A DNA stretch of 64,000 nt from NCBI GenBank assembly GCA_950295325.1, contig OX485805.1:5272501-5336500 (forward strand). The letters run 5' to 3'. Below the pieces are notes generated by a model that searched no databases, was not told where the DNA came from, and saw only the letters and a list, made by a program, of their open reading frames with translations. Source of the stretch: Polytrichum commune. Taxonomy: Eukaryota > Streptophyta > Polytrichopsida > Polytrichales > Polytrichaceae. Of this stretch, positions 35,280 to 47,148 are shown piece by piece (position 1 is the stretch's first letter; every line of letters starts with the position of its first letter). The position numbers were made by a program, and so were the translations under genes.

Positions 35280-38200
35280 ATGAGGAGACTGTGGTCCTCT
35301 TCTGCGGATTCCGTGCTGCCGTACGTAGGCATCACATGCTTAGCGGCTTTGCTGTTCGGTTACCACCTTGCGTAAGTACTCTTAGAATCACCTCTGTGTC
35401 CTTGCAAATTTCACAACAAGAATGGTCAAATGCAGTGACACAATTTCACAACAATGGCCACTTAGAAATTTGTGGATCTTCAATTCAGCTCCTTGCCCTC
35501 TCTGACCGTCACAGTTTGAACTATAAACCATCCTTCACCCCTTACTTTCTGACGAACGGCAATTTTTGAGATCGTGCAGAGTGATCAATGCCTCTTTAGG
35601 ACACATTGCTTTCGAGCTTGGTTTTGCTGACAGTTCAGTACTGAAAGGTATCATTACTTTTGCTTATCTATTTACTCTCGAATTCCACCTGCTGCTGGTT
35701 GTAAGATCTTCTCGCCTCCAGTAAATAGCATCACAAGGTCTTTGTAGAGCCCTCATTGTGGCTAGCAATTCTCTCGAGTGTGTTCACCAACAGAGGTAAT
35801 CTTGTCATCAAGATATTTCTTGGCATTTTGGCGCACTTGCTCAAAACCTAATAGAATTGGAAGAAGAACGCATCCATTGACATTTATTTTCTCTCGATTC
35901 GTGAAGTTCACGTGGACGTATGTGATGCAGGATGGGTGGTCAGTTCGACGTTGGCTGGCGCAGCAGTCGGGTCTTTTACAGGCGGTGCGTTAGCAGACAA
36001 AATAGGCCGTCGCCGTACCTTTCAGCTGAATGCCTTGCCACTCTTTTTGGGAACCCTCCTCAGGTGTGTCGTCTTCGTTATTTGAATACAATGTTCTATT
36101 CTCTACATGGAAGTCTCTAAGGCATCAATGCAATGCACAGCCATGTTGGATTATGCGGTCCACTTTGCTCAGATACATGCTCTCGAATGTGTGAAGCAAT
36201 TTATGTATTACGAGGTTTTGTTAGCCGAGGTAGGTGCAAGCGAATTGTGAACCCTAAGGCAGACACGAATTGACAAATCTTAATAAATCAATGGACATGG
36301 CGGAGGCAGTGCAACTTCAAGAGGCTTTGAAAGCATGGTGTTAGGGCGAATATTGGCAGGGATTGGAATTGGCTGTTCATCTGCGGTGGTGCCCCTGTAC
36401 ATTTCAGAGGTAAAGCCATCACTGTCACCCCACCGTCACCCAGGCAGTTAGGAAACTGTATCAACATCGTCATCTACTCCACTATGGGAGGATACCAAAT
36501 TGAGCGGTATCTTAGGATTATTTATGAAATCAAGCTAAGGATAACACACTGCAACTCCAACCTCCAAAAGACACTTGCAATAGTGGCATTGCTATGTTAG
36601 GCTATGATCTGCAGGTTACTTCATTGAATGTCTACAAAGCTCCCACAAGTACTGATAGTCACACAAGATAAGCTGAAAGTTGGCGGAACTTGGATGGCGG
36701 CAGATTTCACCCATGGAGGATCGTGGTGCTCTGGGCTCCTTGAATCAAGTCTCAATCAACATTGGCATTCTGCTTGCCATCGTTGCAGGGCTTCCACTTG
36801 CGGACTCTCCGTCTTGGTATGCAACAATGACCTTTAAAGTAGGTTCAAACAAATTAAACATGTGCATTCCTGGACTCAGGAGGAACTAGCACTCGTGACA
36901 AGCTCATCCAGCTCTGCAGTGTGCTTGAGAAAGACTACAAGCCTCTTATGTTCTTGAGATCACATCTTCGCAGCATGATAGTAGGCATGCACAGCTGGTG
37001 CTAGACGATATGCTATGGCTGTGGAATCTAATTTGAGTCAACCGTTCTTTGATTTGCTGAGATGCTACTGGAAGTAATTCATGTTGTGTTTGCTGTATCA
37101 GGTGGCGAACTATGTTTTTCTTGGGAACTATACCAGCTATCCTCCTGTTCCTGGGCATGATGACCTCTCCAGAAAGTCCACGTTGGCTTTATAAGGTGAG
37201 GTTCACAATGTTGACGAAGCCATATGACAGAAGAAAATGAAGCTACTACATCGATTGCCCTTTTTAGTCCAATGCTTTGAATTGAGTAGAACTTGCCACT
37301 ATTGTGGCTAGATTGTGGGAGTAGAAGTAGCTCTATATTTTGCCAGCAGTAGTGCCTGGCCCACTGATGAACAGTAGTAGTGTGTGTACAAGTTATTGTT
37401 TTTGTGACCAGGAATTATATTGTTGATTATACAGCAAGGAAAGATTGCAGAAGCGGAGGCAGCATCGAGGCAACTATGGGGCAAGACAAAAATCGAGGAG
37501 TCCCTTGTTGAGCTTAAAGCTAGCAGTTCTGAAGTTGGAGAAGAAGATGCCAGTTGGGGAGAACTGTTTGGCAAACGATACCAGAAAGGTATGAGAATCT
37601 TGCCCTTTTGGCAACTGACCTCATGGACCCTTAATGAATCCATTCAAGTTACTTTTTTGAGGTAAAATATATATATATATATGCTCCTGGATAAGTAATA
37701 CAGCATATTACTTTCAATGGAAGGTGTGAAATATCCACCATGTTCTGGCAAAGAGCTGATTGAAGCAGAATTTTGGTAACAACTTACACCTGTCATATTG
37801 GTTTCTTTTGCAGTCGTGATTATAGGGGCGACAATGCTTCTGATTCAACAATTTTCTGGCATCAATGCTGTTGTGTTCTTTTCAACAACTGTGTTTCGCA
37901 GTTCAGGCATCACCTCAGATGTTGCTGCAAGCGCCCTTGTAGGGATTGCCAATGTACTAGGTGCACTTCCTACTCTAATTGCTCATGCATAGTTTCATGC
38001 CTGGGTCCAACTAGACTGGGATTATACCATAAAGCACTTCCTTAATATTTGCTACATCAAGCAGAGATAAATGTTCTACTAGGGTTCTGTGTGACGAATT
38101 TCTAGCTGGTTGGCACCAAGTCCCAACTGCCCCTTACATGCTGTTCGGCATGTTACTATAATGCAGGCTCAATAGTTGCATCCTATCAGATGGACAAGCA

Positions 38201-39266
38201 AGGGCGGAAGTATCTAATTATGGCCAGTTATACAGGCATGGTATGTATAGGAAACTTTCACAATCTATTATTTGTGCATATGTCAGCAGCATCCAAGTCT
38301 TCTGATGTTCTAATATATTTATGACTACTGTTGATTTTTCTAGAGAATTCTTTTATATGGGGTGCATTGTAAAGAGAGATCAAAGGCTTTAGAGACACAA
38401 ATCTTATGAATGTGACCTCAGAACAATTACTTTACGAAAGGTAATACAAAACCTTAAATGTGTGCATGGTGACATTTGATTGTGCAGGCAGTGTCAATGT
38501 TGGTGCTGGCACTTAGTTCAGCATGGCGAGCCTTGCAGACTGTTTCAGCCATCTTGGCAGTCCTTGGAACTGTTTCGTAAGCCTTGATTTTAACTTTCTA
38601 TTTAGCAGAGGTTTTTAGACAAATGTAGCATCAAAGACTTTGTATATTAGACTTTGCATCCTGGTCCTCTGCATCTACACTTCACTAAACTTAGGATTTC
38701 TAATATCCTTTCTGAGTTGCCTCAGAGGCATTCAAACAAGATGCACAGTAGTGGTCTTATTCTAGTATGTGTTGTTCCAAACTAGTGCATGAGTTGTGCA
38801 GGGGAATTTTCTGCATGAAGTGAACTAATACTAATCTGCATGCTGCAGATATATTCTGGCATTCTCCATTGGTGCAGGACCAGTACCAGCACTTTTGCTA
38901 GCTGAAATGTTTGCATCTCGAATTCGTGCCAAGGCTATGGCCCTATCTTTTGGAGTTCATTGGGTATATCCTGGCCTAAGCTTTGTACACCTGCTTGTCC
39001 ATATCCAGAAAGAGTGAGGATTATTGCAAACCTATATGGAGAGTGGAAGTGCTTTGTGCTCATTCAGTGATAATTTTTTGCAGGTGTCCAACTTCATCAT
39101 TGGATTACTCTTCTTGGCTGTTGTTGAAAAGGTTGGAGTGAGTGTTGTTTACCTTGGCTTTGGAGCAGTCTGTGCACTTGGGACATTCTATGTGTCCAAC
39201 AATGTGGTGGAGACCAAAGGGCGGTCCCTTGAAGAGATTGAGCGGGAACTCAGCCCAGTTGTCTAG
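35280..39266 (+). CDS. pGlcT: Plastidic glucose transporter-like MFS sugar transporter, 12 exons
   Basis: Sugar porter of the major facilitator superfamily, closest in my reading to the plant plastidic glucose transporter group, which exports glucose from starch breakdown across the inner envelope. Coding exons: 35280-35371, 35580-35647, 35931-36063, 36310-36409, 36704-36816, 37102-37195, 37435-37588, 37814-37960, 38167-38240, 38488-38576, 38849-38963, 39084-39266. All are GT-AG and in phase, giving 453 residues. Motifs: ADKIGRRRTFQL, GRILAGIGIGCSSAVVPLYI, SPESPRWLYKQGK, QQFSGINAVVFFSTTVFRS, GAGPVPALLLAEMFASRIRA and NVVETKGRSLEEIE near the end. Start: the ATG at 35280 is in the first recognised exon and gives no clear transit peptide; an upstream exon may add one, so location in the plastid is not shown. 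It converges with the gene at 39852-41645. Confidence 0.93.
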
Positions 39267-39851
39267 CCTTGAGTGGCAGGTTTATCCAACAAAGAGTGTC
39301 AATAATATTTCCACGGCTACCCAAAAGTGTTTCATCTGGCATGTTGAAAGTGGCAGCAGGAGTGACACTGTTGCAGTATGATGGAATTGTGCTGCCTTTG
39401 CACCTGTGCTTGTATTGGCTGTTTTCTAGCTTAATTTGGGGTACAATGTCAAACTACTCAAAGATGATGAACACCAATGTATATAGCAATCAGGCCCAGG
39501 ATGCTGGCATGTTTTTTTAACTCAATGATTGAAACTGTACATGCAATAACACAACCTACTATTAGTCAGTTACCATCTGTAGTGTGATTTGGTATGTTCC
39601 TCAATTCTTGACAATGGAGCACTTGAGAATGCTTGTTGTTCATTTACAACTTTGCTGATGCTTACTACAGATAGCGATCTCCTGCTTACATATCACCCTT
39701 CTCCTGGTATAGATTCACATGGTCCACAGATATCTTGTATGCTCATCTCTTGAGAGATTGAATCGCAATCTGACACCTGATTGATCTCTAAGGAATTAAC
39801 AGCAGGAGATGCTGAGCTATCTATTCTAAAAGCAGATACTAGCAGATGTCA
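39267..39851. other. Shared 3' region between convergent genes
   Basis: The stop of the pGlcT-like gene (39264-39266) and the stop of the minus-strand gene (39852) face each other 585 bp apart; the interval should hold both 3' UTRs. No other gene seen. Confidence 0.6.
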
Positions 39852-41645
39852 TCAAGCTTTCCTTAACTTCCGCTGTGGGGTTTGAGATGAATCCTCTGGT
39901 GTCTGAGGAGCAGGCAATGTTGTGTACCGGAAGAGTCCCTCCAGCAATTCCACATCAACATTATATTTCTTGCTGAGAGCTTCAGCATCCAACGGCTTCT
40001 CTTGGCCTTCTGAGAGACCTTGATGCAGGAGGAGCACCTCCCTGATCCCTGCAATGTTCAGGGAGCCCGAGGTCACCACCTTTTCCTCATCTGGACCAGT
40101 TGCAGCCGAGGTGTGGCGATTCATGGGCTTTGGCCGACGAAACTCAGCACTGACGTGAGCCTGTTGTCAAGTCATCCATAGATTTCAATTGGTAAATTCA
40201 TGTAATCTGCCATCGATTCGTTCTTCACAAAATACTGTCGCTGCATAATCCATGATTCTACAGAGCATCATCTACTACTCTAGGATATGGCTAATGTACA
40301 CATTCCAGTGCATGTGCTGTTTGACGCATCAGGGAAGTAGGCACGCTAAGAGAAGCAAATTGGAGACTTAACATGTATTGAGCTTGCACAAAGTGGATTA
40401 AGTGCACTTACAGTTCCCATTTCTGACTCCGAGCCAGGACGTGTGCTGATCTTACCCACCACCTGTTGCACCATGACGGAGTACTTTGGATCTCCCCGGT
40501 CCCAGTCTCCTATATTCTGCCCTGGTTCAATGATATATTCTGCTCCACCAAATCATATGACATTCTTCGATGAAAATGAATTCCACCGTGCAAGATAGTT
40601 GGCATCCCTACATCTACACAGCGATGTCAAAGCCCTAGATTTTGTAGTCCTAAAACATGCTGAAGCGAGAAGATGCAGCCAAAGGAAACTCTGGGAGATT
40701 TGCCATTGACAATTCCCACCTCATAAGCTCAAGACCCTAACCGAACAATCAACGCTCGTTGTTATGGAGAAATTTCACGAATCAAGGCTGTGGCCCTCCC
40801 TACCTCAACACAATCCAATCTAAAATCCTACTGCAGGCTAAACAGGATGCCGAACAAGAATCTTCAAGAGATCTCCATCGCCAATTCCACCTAAACCTAA
40901 AACCCCAAACTCTTGAAGTTTCAACACATGTTGCTTCGGGCTTGAATCTACGCCCATTTGAATGGCATTGGATGCATTGATAAGAACTCTCGCAATTGAA
41001 AATTTGGGCATGGATATAGGCCTTGCGGTAACACTCGAATTCACAAGTAGTGTGAGTGAACTCCAAACCCTAAACTCTAAAGCTTCAAACATTCACGGAA
41101 ATTCCACTGGCAGCACGTTTTGATTCGGGATCGGATCAGCGTGTATTGCAATGGCATCGGACACTGATAGGAACTCTAGCAATTTAATTCTCGGCATGGA
41201 GATGGGGCCTGCAGTGACATCCGAATGTACAAGTAGTGCGTAGACCTAAACCCTAAACTGTGAAGTTTCAAAACATGCACGGAAATTCCACTCGCCACAC
41301 ATTGCCTCGAACTCAAATCAACGCAAATTTGAATGGCATTGGACGCTGATAAGAACTCTGGCATTGAGAATCTCAGCATGGATATGGGGCCTGCGGTGAA
41401 ACCCAAATTCACAAGCAGTGCGAAGACTCCATTGATTGCTGTGAAGATAAGGAAAACTTACGAGGTTCGGGGGCCTGTGGCTTCACTTCCACGGACTGCC
41501 GCAAAGGCGCCTTGGATGCTTGAGGCGCAACAACTGCAGGAGCTTCGACATGTGGGGAATTGGATTGGGTTGCTTGCGGAGGAGGGGAGGGGCGAGCTGC
41601 AGACACCCCTGTTGGAGAGCGCAACCTCCGAAGTGCCTGCCCCAT
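39852..41645 (-). CDS. Conserved plant protein, 206 residues, possibly NDUFAF4-like (complex I assembly)
   Basis: Three exons: 41645-41462, 40539-40412, 40160-39852. Junctions are GT-AG and phases agree (621 nt). The protein starts MGQALRRLRSPTG (Gly2 could be myristoylated), followed by a Pro/Ala-rich linker, then EPGQNIGDWDRGDPKYSVMV and GKISTRPGSES. The C-terminal part is GSLNIAGIREVLLLHQGLSE, LDAEALSKKYNVDVELLEGL and FRYTTLPAP. The helical pattern 'I.EVL.LH....L.AE.....Y.V....L..L.RY' resembles the C-terminus of mitochondrial complex I assembly factor NDUFAF4, and the MG start is similar. That link is my inference; I am sure of the gene, not of the function. Intron 1 holds three 180 bp tandem repeats. 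Confidence 0.8.
40885..41425. repeat. Three 180 bp tandem units in intron 1 of the NDUFAF4-like gene
   Basis: Units at about 40885-41055, 41056-41240 and 41241-41425 share AACCCTAAACT, GGAAATTCCACT, AATGGCATTGGA, GATAAGAACTCT and ATGGATATGGGGCCTGCGGT-like blocks. Identity is moderate, with the third unit extending into the end of exon 1. Confidence 0.85.
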
Positions 41646-42561
41646 CCTTCCAGACTCTACTTCACAAACTCCTATTTACAATTTCTGTCTCTCTCTCGCA
41701 CTCAGTCCTGACTTCTGCCACGCCCTCGCATCATCATCACTAAGGTACCTAACCATTCCCATTGAAGGTTTCCGCCATCCACAACTTGAATCAACCTTCT
41801 CGTGTATGATGCTTGCACCTTGAAAATGGCACAAAAAGTTTGAAAGATTCGTGTGAGGTCGAGTCATCAAAATATCTAAGGTCACTGAGACAGGGATGAG
41901 TGTGAACCCATAGAAACTTTCATCAGAGTCATGCAAGAGTCCTCGCATCAGGCACCTTCGATGCGTTCCTGAAGACAAAGTTTGAAGTGTGGATGAAGGG
42001 GTGTTGTTACCACACAATTTTTATTAACTTATTACTATAAGTTGGAAACCACGCTCAGCCAGATTGATGTGAAGCAGATTTGTTGGCATTTGACGTGAAG
42101 CACCAAAAATAGGAAAGTTACTCTTTTCCTTTAGAACAAAAACGTGAAAAAAAAGTTAGTGCTAACTCCACATAAAATCTAATGTACGCAACAAATGTTG
42201 TCGCCAACAAATCAACCATTATAGTTCTTCACTTGTGACCTAGGTCCAATTTGTAAGAAAGAATTGCATCCTATCAAATTTGGATTATATTTTTATTTTT
42301 ATTTTTATTTTTATTGGCATTTTATTGGCATTTTTCATTGTGTAGCCAACATGTGAATACTCATAAAATCTAAATTAAAAACCTTTGTTGTGAAGAATGA
42401 AAATACATTTGTTGGTTGGAGCCATGTTGAAGTTTGATTCATTTACCACTCCCCCACCAAATTGTTGGCAAAATGGATCCACGTCATGACAAAAGTAATC
42501 ATTCCCACAGCTACATGTCTCAAGTGCAAAGGAAAAATTCCCTTTGTAGAAGGTTGCTCTC
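41646..42561. promoter_or_regulatory. Upstream region of the NDUFAF4-like gene; no other gene
   Basis: The minus-strand gene's leader and promoter must lie just right of 41645. A TTTTTA microsatellite is present near 42290-42315. No exact element could be defined. Confidence 0.4.
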
Positions 42562-43094
42562 TTAGGGCCGGTTTACACTACGGTGGAGAAGGCCTCCGGT
42601 CGGTCAAGAATGCTTGGCCAAGACATGGTAATATGAGGCAAATGGTGGATGTGCCGGAGAAGAATTAAAGGCAATAAAATATTTCTTAAGGAGTCTTGAC
42701 CGGTTGAAGTCTAAACACCTAGAGGAGAAGTTTAGCGGAGAAGTCCACCAGAGAAGTCCACCGGTGAAGAGAAGTTCACCTAATGGTGAAGATTTTTTGT
42801 GATAAAAAACCATAATTCTCTACATTCATATTGTATCAAAAGATTTCAACAAGAATTGTGTTCATAAGAATTGACAATGTAATATAATGTTCAATTTTAT
42901 TCAAAAGATAATGAAAATTGCCAATTGTCAAGTTTGGCCCATGTAGGAAATAAATGTCTCCTTGGGTGTTTAAGAATGAAGAGGGGAAAACCCATACACA
43001 TTGGACAAAGCACTACTCTTTGGTATTATTTAAGACATGCTCTCCTCTTAATCATCCTCATCAATTTCTCTCTTCTTATCTTTGATCTTCAATC

Positions 43095-43571
43095 ATGGAT
43101 AATCGAAAAAGAGAGATTTTGTGCTCTCTTATGATCTTTATGGTTTTGAAGTATTTTATCGTTTCAACTATGGCGATACAAAAAACCATCATGTATCACC
43201 ATAATGCTTCAATTATGATGATGGCATATTTTTTGTTTGGGAGCAAGGAGAGGGTGGTGTGGAAATTTGATCGGCCAAGTGGATATGTGTTACAATTTTT
43301 TCTTGGATCATATAATGCAAAAATGTTCAAAGATCGTGTACGGGTGAGTAAGCCTACTTTTTTTTATTTATGTCATTTGCTTGGACCCATGTTGAGCAAG
43401 AAAGATACAAAATTAAGACTTTGTATTCCAATAGAGTGTAGAATTTCTTTGACATTGCATCGTTTGGCAACCGGTGATACTTTGCATACACTTGCCGATT
43501 TGTATGGTATTTCAAAGTCAAGTGCTTCAATAATAGTGAGAGAAGTATGTGGGGGTATTAGAAGTATGTGA
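43095..43571 (+). pseudogene. PIF/Harbinger transposase fragment (N-terminal, DDE domain missing)
   Basis: Open frame of 158 codons. From about residue 75 it matches the N-terminal part of ALP1/Harbinger transposases: RVSKPTFFYLCHLLGPML, then IPIECRISLTLHRLATGDTL, HTLADLYGISKSSASIIVRE and VCGGI, which form the predicted helix-turn-helix before the catalytic region. A stop follows at 43569-43571, just before the palindrome, so the DDE nuclease domain is lacking. The first ~75 residues are less conserved. Such a protein could at most bind DNA; whether it is expressed is unknown. Confidence 0.88.
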
Positions 43572-43594
43572 GGGTATAAAATTAATTTTTTATT

Positions 43595-43638
43595 GAGTTG
43601 GGCTTCTCCGGCCTCTTGAGGCCGGAGAAGCCCAACTC
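43595..43638. repeat. Perfect palindrome, 21 bp arms, 2 bp loop
   Basis: The left arm 43595-43615 and right arm 43618-43638 are exact reverse complements separated by TT. Core of the arm: GGGCTTCTCCGGCCTC. It sits at the point where the transposase frame ends inside the Harbinger element. Confidence 0.97.
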
Positions 43639-43826
43639 CAAAAAGTGCCGCCATGTAGGCGGCCATGTCATTTTATCATCCATGAGAAAAGTTCACCACC
43701 ATTGTTTTCTTCACCTAGTGTAAACACCCACCAGTCAAGAGTTGCATTTTCGACCAATCACAATTGAGAAACGCCCTTTTTTTCATGACCGGTGGACTTC
43801 TCCACCGTAGTGTAAACCGGCCCTTA

Positions 43827-44864
43827 GGCAATCACAACACATGCTACAAACAAGGGAGAGATCATCTTGACTATCTTGTCAAACGTTGCTTGCATCATAA
43901 ATTTGTAATTTGTCAAATGGAAACACTTTTCTCTATGGCTTCCTACTATTCTACCCGGCCTCATTACTTAAGGAATTACTGGGCAATAATTGTCACACAA
44001 GATCCAAAGCCTAAAAGTAAATAGAAAATCGTAGATGAATCTTCAAGGTCGCACAATTACCCTTTCTCTCATGCGGTGGCTACTTGCTCCAAACAACCAA
44101 TGACATTTTTATTTATTTTTGAAAAGTTATGGTCATTTGATAAGGACCTTATATGTGTGCACACAATTGCCTTCCATTTCTCAAGTATATAAATATTGTG
44201 GTGACCAACCTACTTGTGTTGCTCCCATTAAGAAAACCTCCATTTGACATTGGAAAACTCCCTATAGGTAACGACAATCTTTTCTAAATATGCACCTTGC
44301 ATTTTGAATGACGAGTCATAGAGAAGTTTGATCATAACATTATTCGCCCATGTGGGTCGGTTCCATGACCTTGGAATATGTCAATTATATTTTGTGGGCC
44401 CTACGAACAAAGTAAGAATACCCATTTGCTATTCATACATTTAGGCAGACACTTGAAAATTTGGGTGAAGATATACTGTTAAAAGGAAACATTGTTCATC
44501 CTTGCATTAATCACTAAAAATACTATTCATAGCCACTAACATTGAAAATACCGACACTATTCACAATTCGTACTATTCATATCGACATTATTATTTATTC
44601 ATACTAGTGTCAATTTCTTCTAATTCTCTAAGTTTCTCTTCTTGAAAGTAAGATAGTGAAAGCCTTTGTCAGATGCTATTTATAGCATGGAACACAACCA
44701 TGCAGCTGAATAATGCTATGACGTTCGAAGAAGAAGAATCATCAAAGTTGAGACCATTATATGATGAAAATACATCAATAGAGTGAACGGGTCTTAAATG
44801 ATAATTTTCTTGACAATAAGTTGAGAAGACAATAGATCCAGGCCTTACAAACTGTTTTGTATTA
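43827..44864. other. No gene recognised
   Basis: AT-rich sequence with repeated TACTATTCAT motifs near 44520-44610 and no coding signature. Confidence 0.4.
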
Positions 44865-45095
44865 TTATGATCGATGATCGGGGAGAACCGGCAGTTAGTT
44901 ACAAATAAACCGGTCGAGTTTGAGAAATAACCGTTTGAAGTTTGAAATTGCAGAAAAATTACTGATCATTTTAGAGAAATTTATAGAATATACCCCAATT
45001 TAATAAAGGAAAACCGGAGGATGTCAACATGTAACTGGTTGGACTTGCAAACACCAGGATCTCAACCGATTATGCCCAAAAATCTCCCTGATCAC
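44865..45095. repeat. Solo arm of the long inverted-repeat family
   Basis: Homologue of the arms at 8802-9190 and 10960-11270: GGGGAGAACCGGCAGTTAGT, CGAGTTTGAGAAATAACCG, GATCATTTTAGAGAAATTTA and GGATGTCAACATGTAACTGG occur in the same order. Confidence 0.75.
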
Positions 45096-45605
45096 TGCTT
45101 GTGATATGTTTTGAATTGTGCTAGTTGTGATTGTGAACTTACAATTTAGTGTGCTTTGGGTGGGAGGGATGTTGCAATTGTTTACCGTCTTGTCCTTCTG
45201 CTGCTGCAATTTACACGATTGTTAATACGGAGTGTCTCACGAGGGCCGAAACTTGCCAGTAAATAGTGGAGCTCTTTCCCCGGTAGACCCCTAGCCCTAC
45301 ACCTAACCCTAAACCTAATTGGTAGTCGTTATATTGAAAGTCGGCCTCTGATATTCACAAGTCTCCTGCTCTATCTGTTGGTTTTAGGGCTCTCAGACGT
45401 TTGCTCAGCAAAGCGCCCTCTCTGCGTATATTAAAACACTTGATGCATTAGTTTGTAGCTGGTATGCAAGGTAGAGGAAGGCTTCTATGGATTCTGGGCC
45501 ACCTGCTCAGGAGCTTTGTAGTTTCTGATCATAAGCCGGTATGAGTGTGGGGATGTCTTGTGCTTTTCATGTTTTGTCGTGTGATCTATCAGTTGTACAG
45601 AAACT

Positions 45606-46240
45606 CCCAGTGATGCAAACATTCTCTCTGAAACCCTTAGGGTTTATGAAAGAGACAATTTACCAAATATACCAAAAATGGCTTTGAGGGAACTGTGTTG
45701 AAATTGGTTGTCTGTTTTTCTGTTGACTGTTGACGATGAGGTGCCCAGTGATGCAAACATTTTCTCTGAAATCCTTGGGGTTTTGTGAAAGAGACAATTT
45801 ACCAAATATACCAAAAATGGCTTTGAGGGAACTGTGTTGAAATTGGTTGTCTGTTTTTCTGTTGTTTGTTGACGATGAGGTGCCCAGTGATGCAAACATT
45901 TTCTCTGAAATCCTTGGGGTTTTATGAAAGAGACAATTTACCAAACATACCAAAAATGGCTTTGAGGGAACTGTGTTGAACTGGTTGTCTGTTTTTCTGT
46001 TGTTTTTTGACGATGAGGTGCCCAGTGATGCAAACATTTTCTCTGAAATCCTTGGGGTTTTATGAAAGAGACAATTTACCAACATACCAAAAATGGCTTT
46101 GAGGGAACTGTATTGAAATTGGTTGTCTGTTTTTCTGTTGTTTGTTGACGATGAGGTGCCCAGTGATGCAAACATTTTCTCTGAAATCCTTTGGGTTTTG
46201 TGAAAGAGACAATTTACCAAAAATACCAAAAATGGCTTTG
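45606..46240. repeat. Tandem array, 138 bp unit, about five copies
   Basis: CCCAGTGATGCAAACATT starts at 45606, 45744, 45883, 46021 and 46159 (spacing 138-139 bp). Units share AAGAGACAATTTACCAAA, CCAAAAATGGCTTTGAGGG and GTTGTCTGTTTTTCTGTTG. A sixth, partial unit sits apart at 46498-46580 inside an open frame. Confidence 0.95.
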
Positions 46241-46438
46241 AGGGCTCACTCTTGTCTGTTCACATTACCATAGAGACGTGGAGCTTAGTGCTCTCTGAAG
46301 TCTCCATTACACAGAGCCTTTATACCCCTGAAGAAGGAACTTTTTAGGCTTGCCGTATATTTATACATATTTGGGTTCGAGGAAGGGTGACTTGCTAGAC
46401 GCCTAAACGTCAATCATTTCAATGATTTTGAAGTTGCA

Positions 46439-46627
46439 GTGTATCTTGAATATAAACCCGCAAGAGTACGTGACCTAATAAGAGTTTTGAAGAGGTGCCC
46501 AGTGATGCAAACATTCTCTGAAATCCTTGGGGTTTATGAAAGAGACAATTTACCAAATATACCAAAAATGGCTTTGAGGGCTCACACTGTTCGCTCGTAT
46601 TTCGATCTTATTATCTGCGTCATTTGA
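46439..46627 (+). pseudogene. Coding relic that is the likely source of the 138 bp repeat
   Basis: Here the repeat unit is in an uninterrupted frame: ARVRDLIRVLKRCPVMQTFS, EILGVYERDNLPNIPKMALR. The tandem units to the left have two extra bases (ACATTTTCTC against ACATTCTC) and therefore a broken frame. The LIRVLKRCP pattern is reminiscent of leucine-rich repeat segments of F-box/LRR proteins, but I cannot assign it. The following stretch 46590-46860 is itself a diverged duplicate of 46240-46450. Confidence 0.35.
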
Positions 46628-46782
46628 ATCTCGATGTGCTCTCTTGTTTTAATGAGCCCACTTCCTTTTGCGCATCGGAAGAGGGAACCTTGTAAGCTTA
46701 CCTTACATTCACCGATTGATTATGTCTGTTTGGGTTCACGGAGAGCTGCCATTTTAGACGCAGAAACGTAAGTTGTGGTGAT

Positions 46783-47148
46783 TTGCATTCTCCCTGGGAT
46801 CGTTTAAATCACTTGGAAGTTGCTTCTGTGGAGCATGCAAGCTTCTTGAATTTGCAGTTGTGCGACTATCAGTTTTGTGACCTGAAGTTCTTCTTGAATC
46901 AAAACTCCACAAGACTGGTGTGCGATCAACATACATTAGCCACACTCAGCAGAATGAAAAGGACTTATTTGACCTCCTACATTTTGCATCTCAACTCCAA
47001 TTCTGATTTTGGATACTGGAAACGGCTTGCCACTTCCAACCGGGATAAGACAGTTTCCAATCTGATTTATCAGCCGAAATATCGGTGGGTTGATGTGCGA
47101 ACAATAGGGCCACGTACCTACTTTCATTTACACTACAGAAAAATATAA
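46783..47148 (+). pseudogene. Unrecognised 121-residue frame, probably a gene relic
   Basis: Open frame with a mixed composition that includes FLNLQLCDYQFCDLKFFLNQ and ILHLNSNSDFGYWKRLA. It follows the relic at 46439-46627 on the same strand and may be part of the same decayed gene. No domain recognised and no splice structure defined. Confidence 0.25.

Larger units (their letters stand above)
42565..43823. mobile_element. PIF/Harbinger element, internally deleted, 1259 bp, TTA duplication
   Basis: The left end GGGCCGGTTTACACTACGGT (42565) and reverse-complemented right end GGGCCGGTTTACACTACGGT (43823) are identical, and both continue GGAGAAG. TTA flanks both sides (42562-42564 and 43824-43826), the hallmark of PIF/Harbinger. 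Inside is the N-terminal portion of a Harbinger transposase (43095-43571) and a 44 bp palindrome; the catalytic domain and the Myb-like second protein are absent, so the element cannot move itself. Confidence 0.93.

Noticed and set aside
45660-46229. 189-residue minus-strand repeat protein
   Set aside because: Open only because the 138 bp tandem unit has a length divisible by three; the sense-strand relic explains the sequence better.
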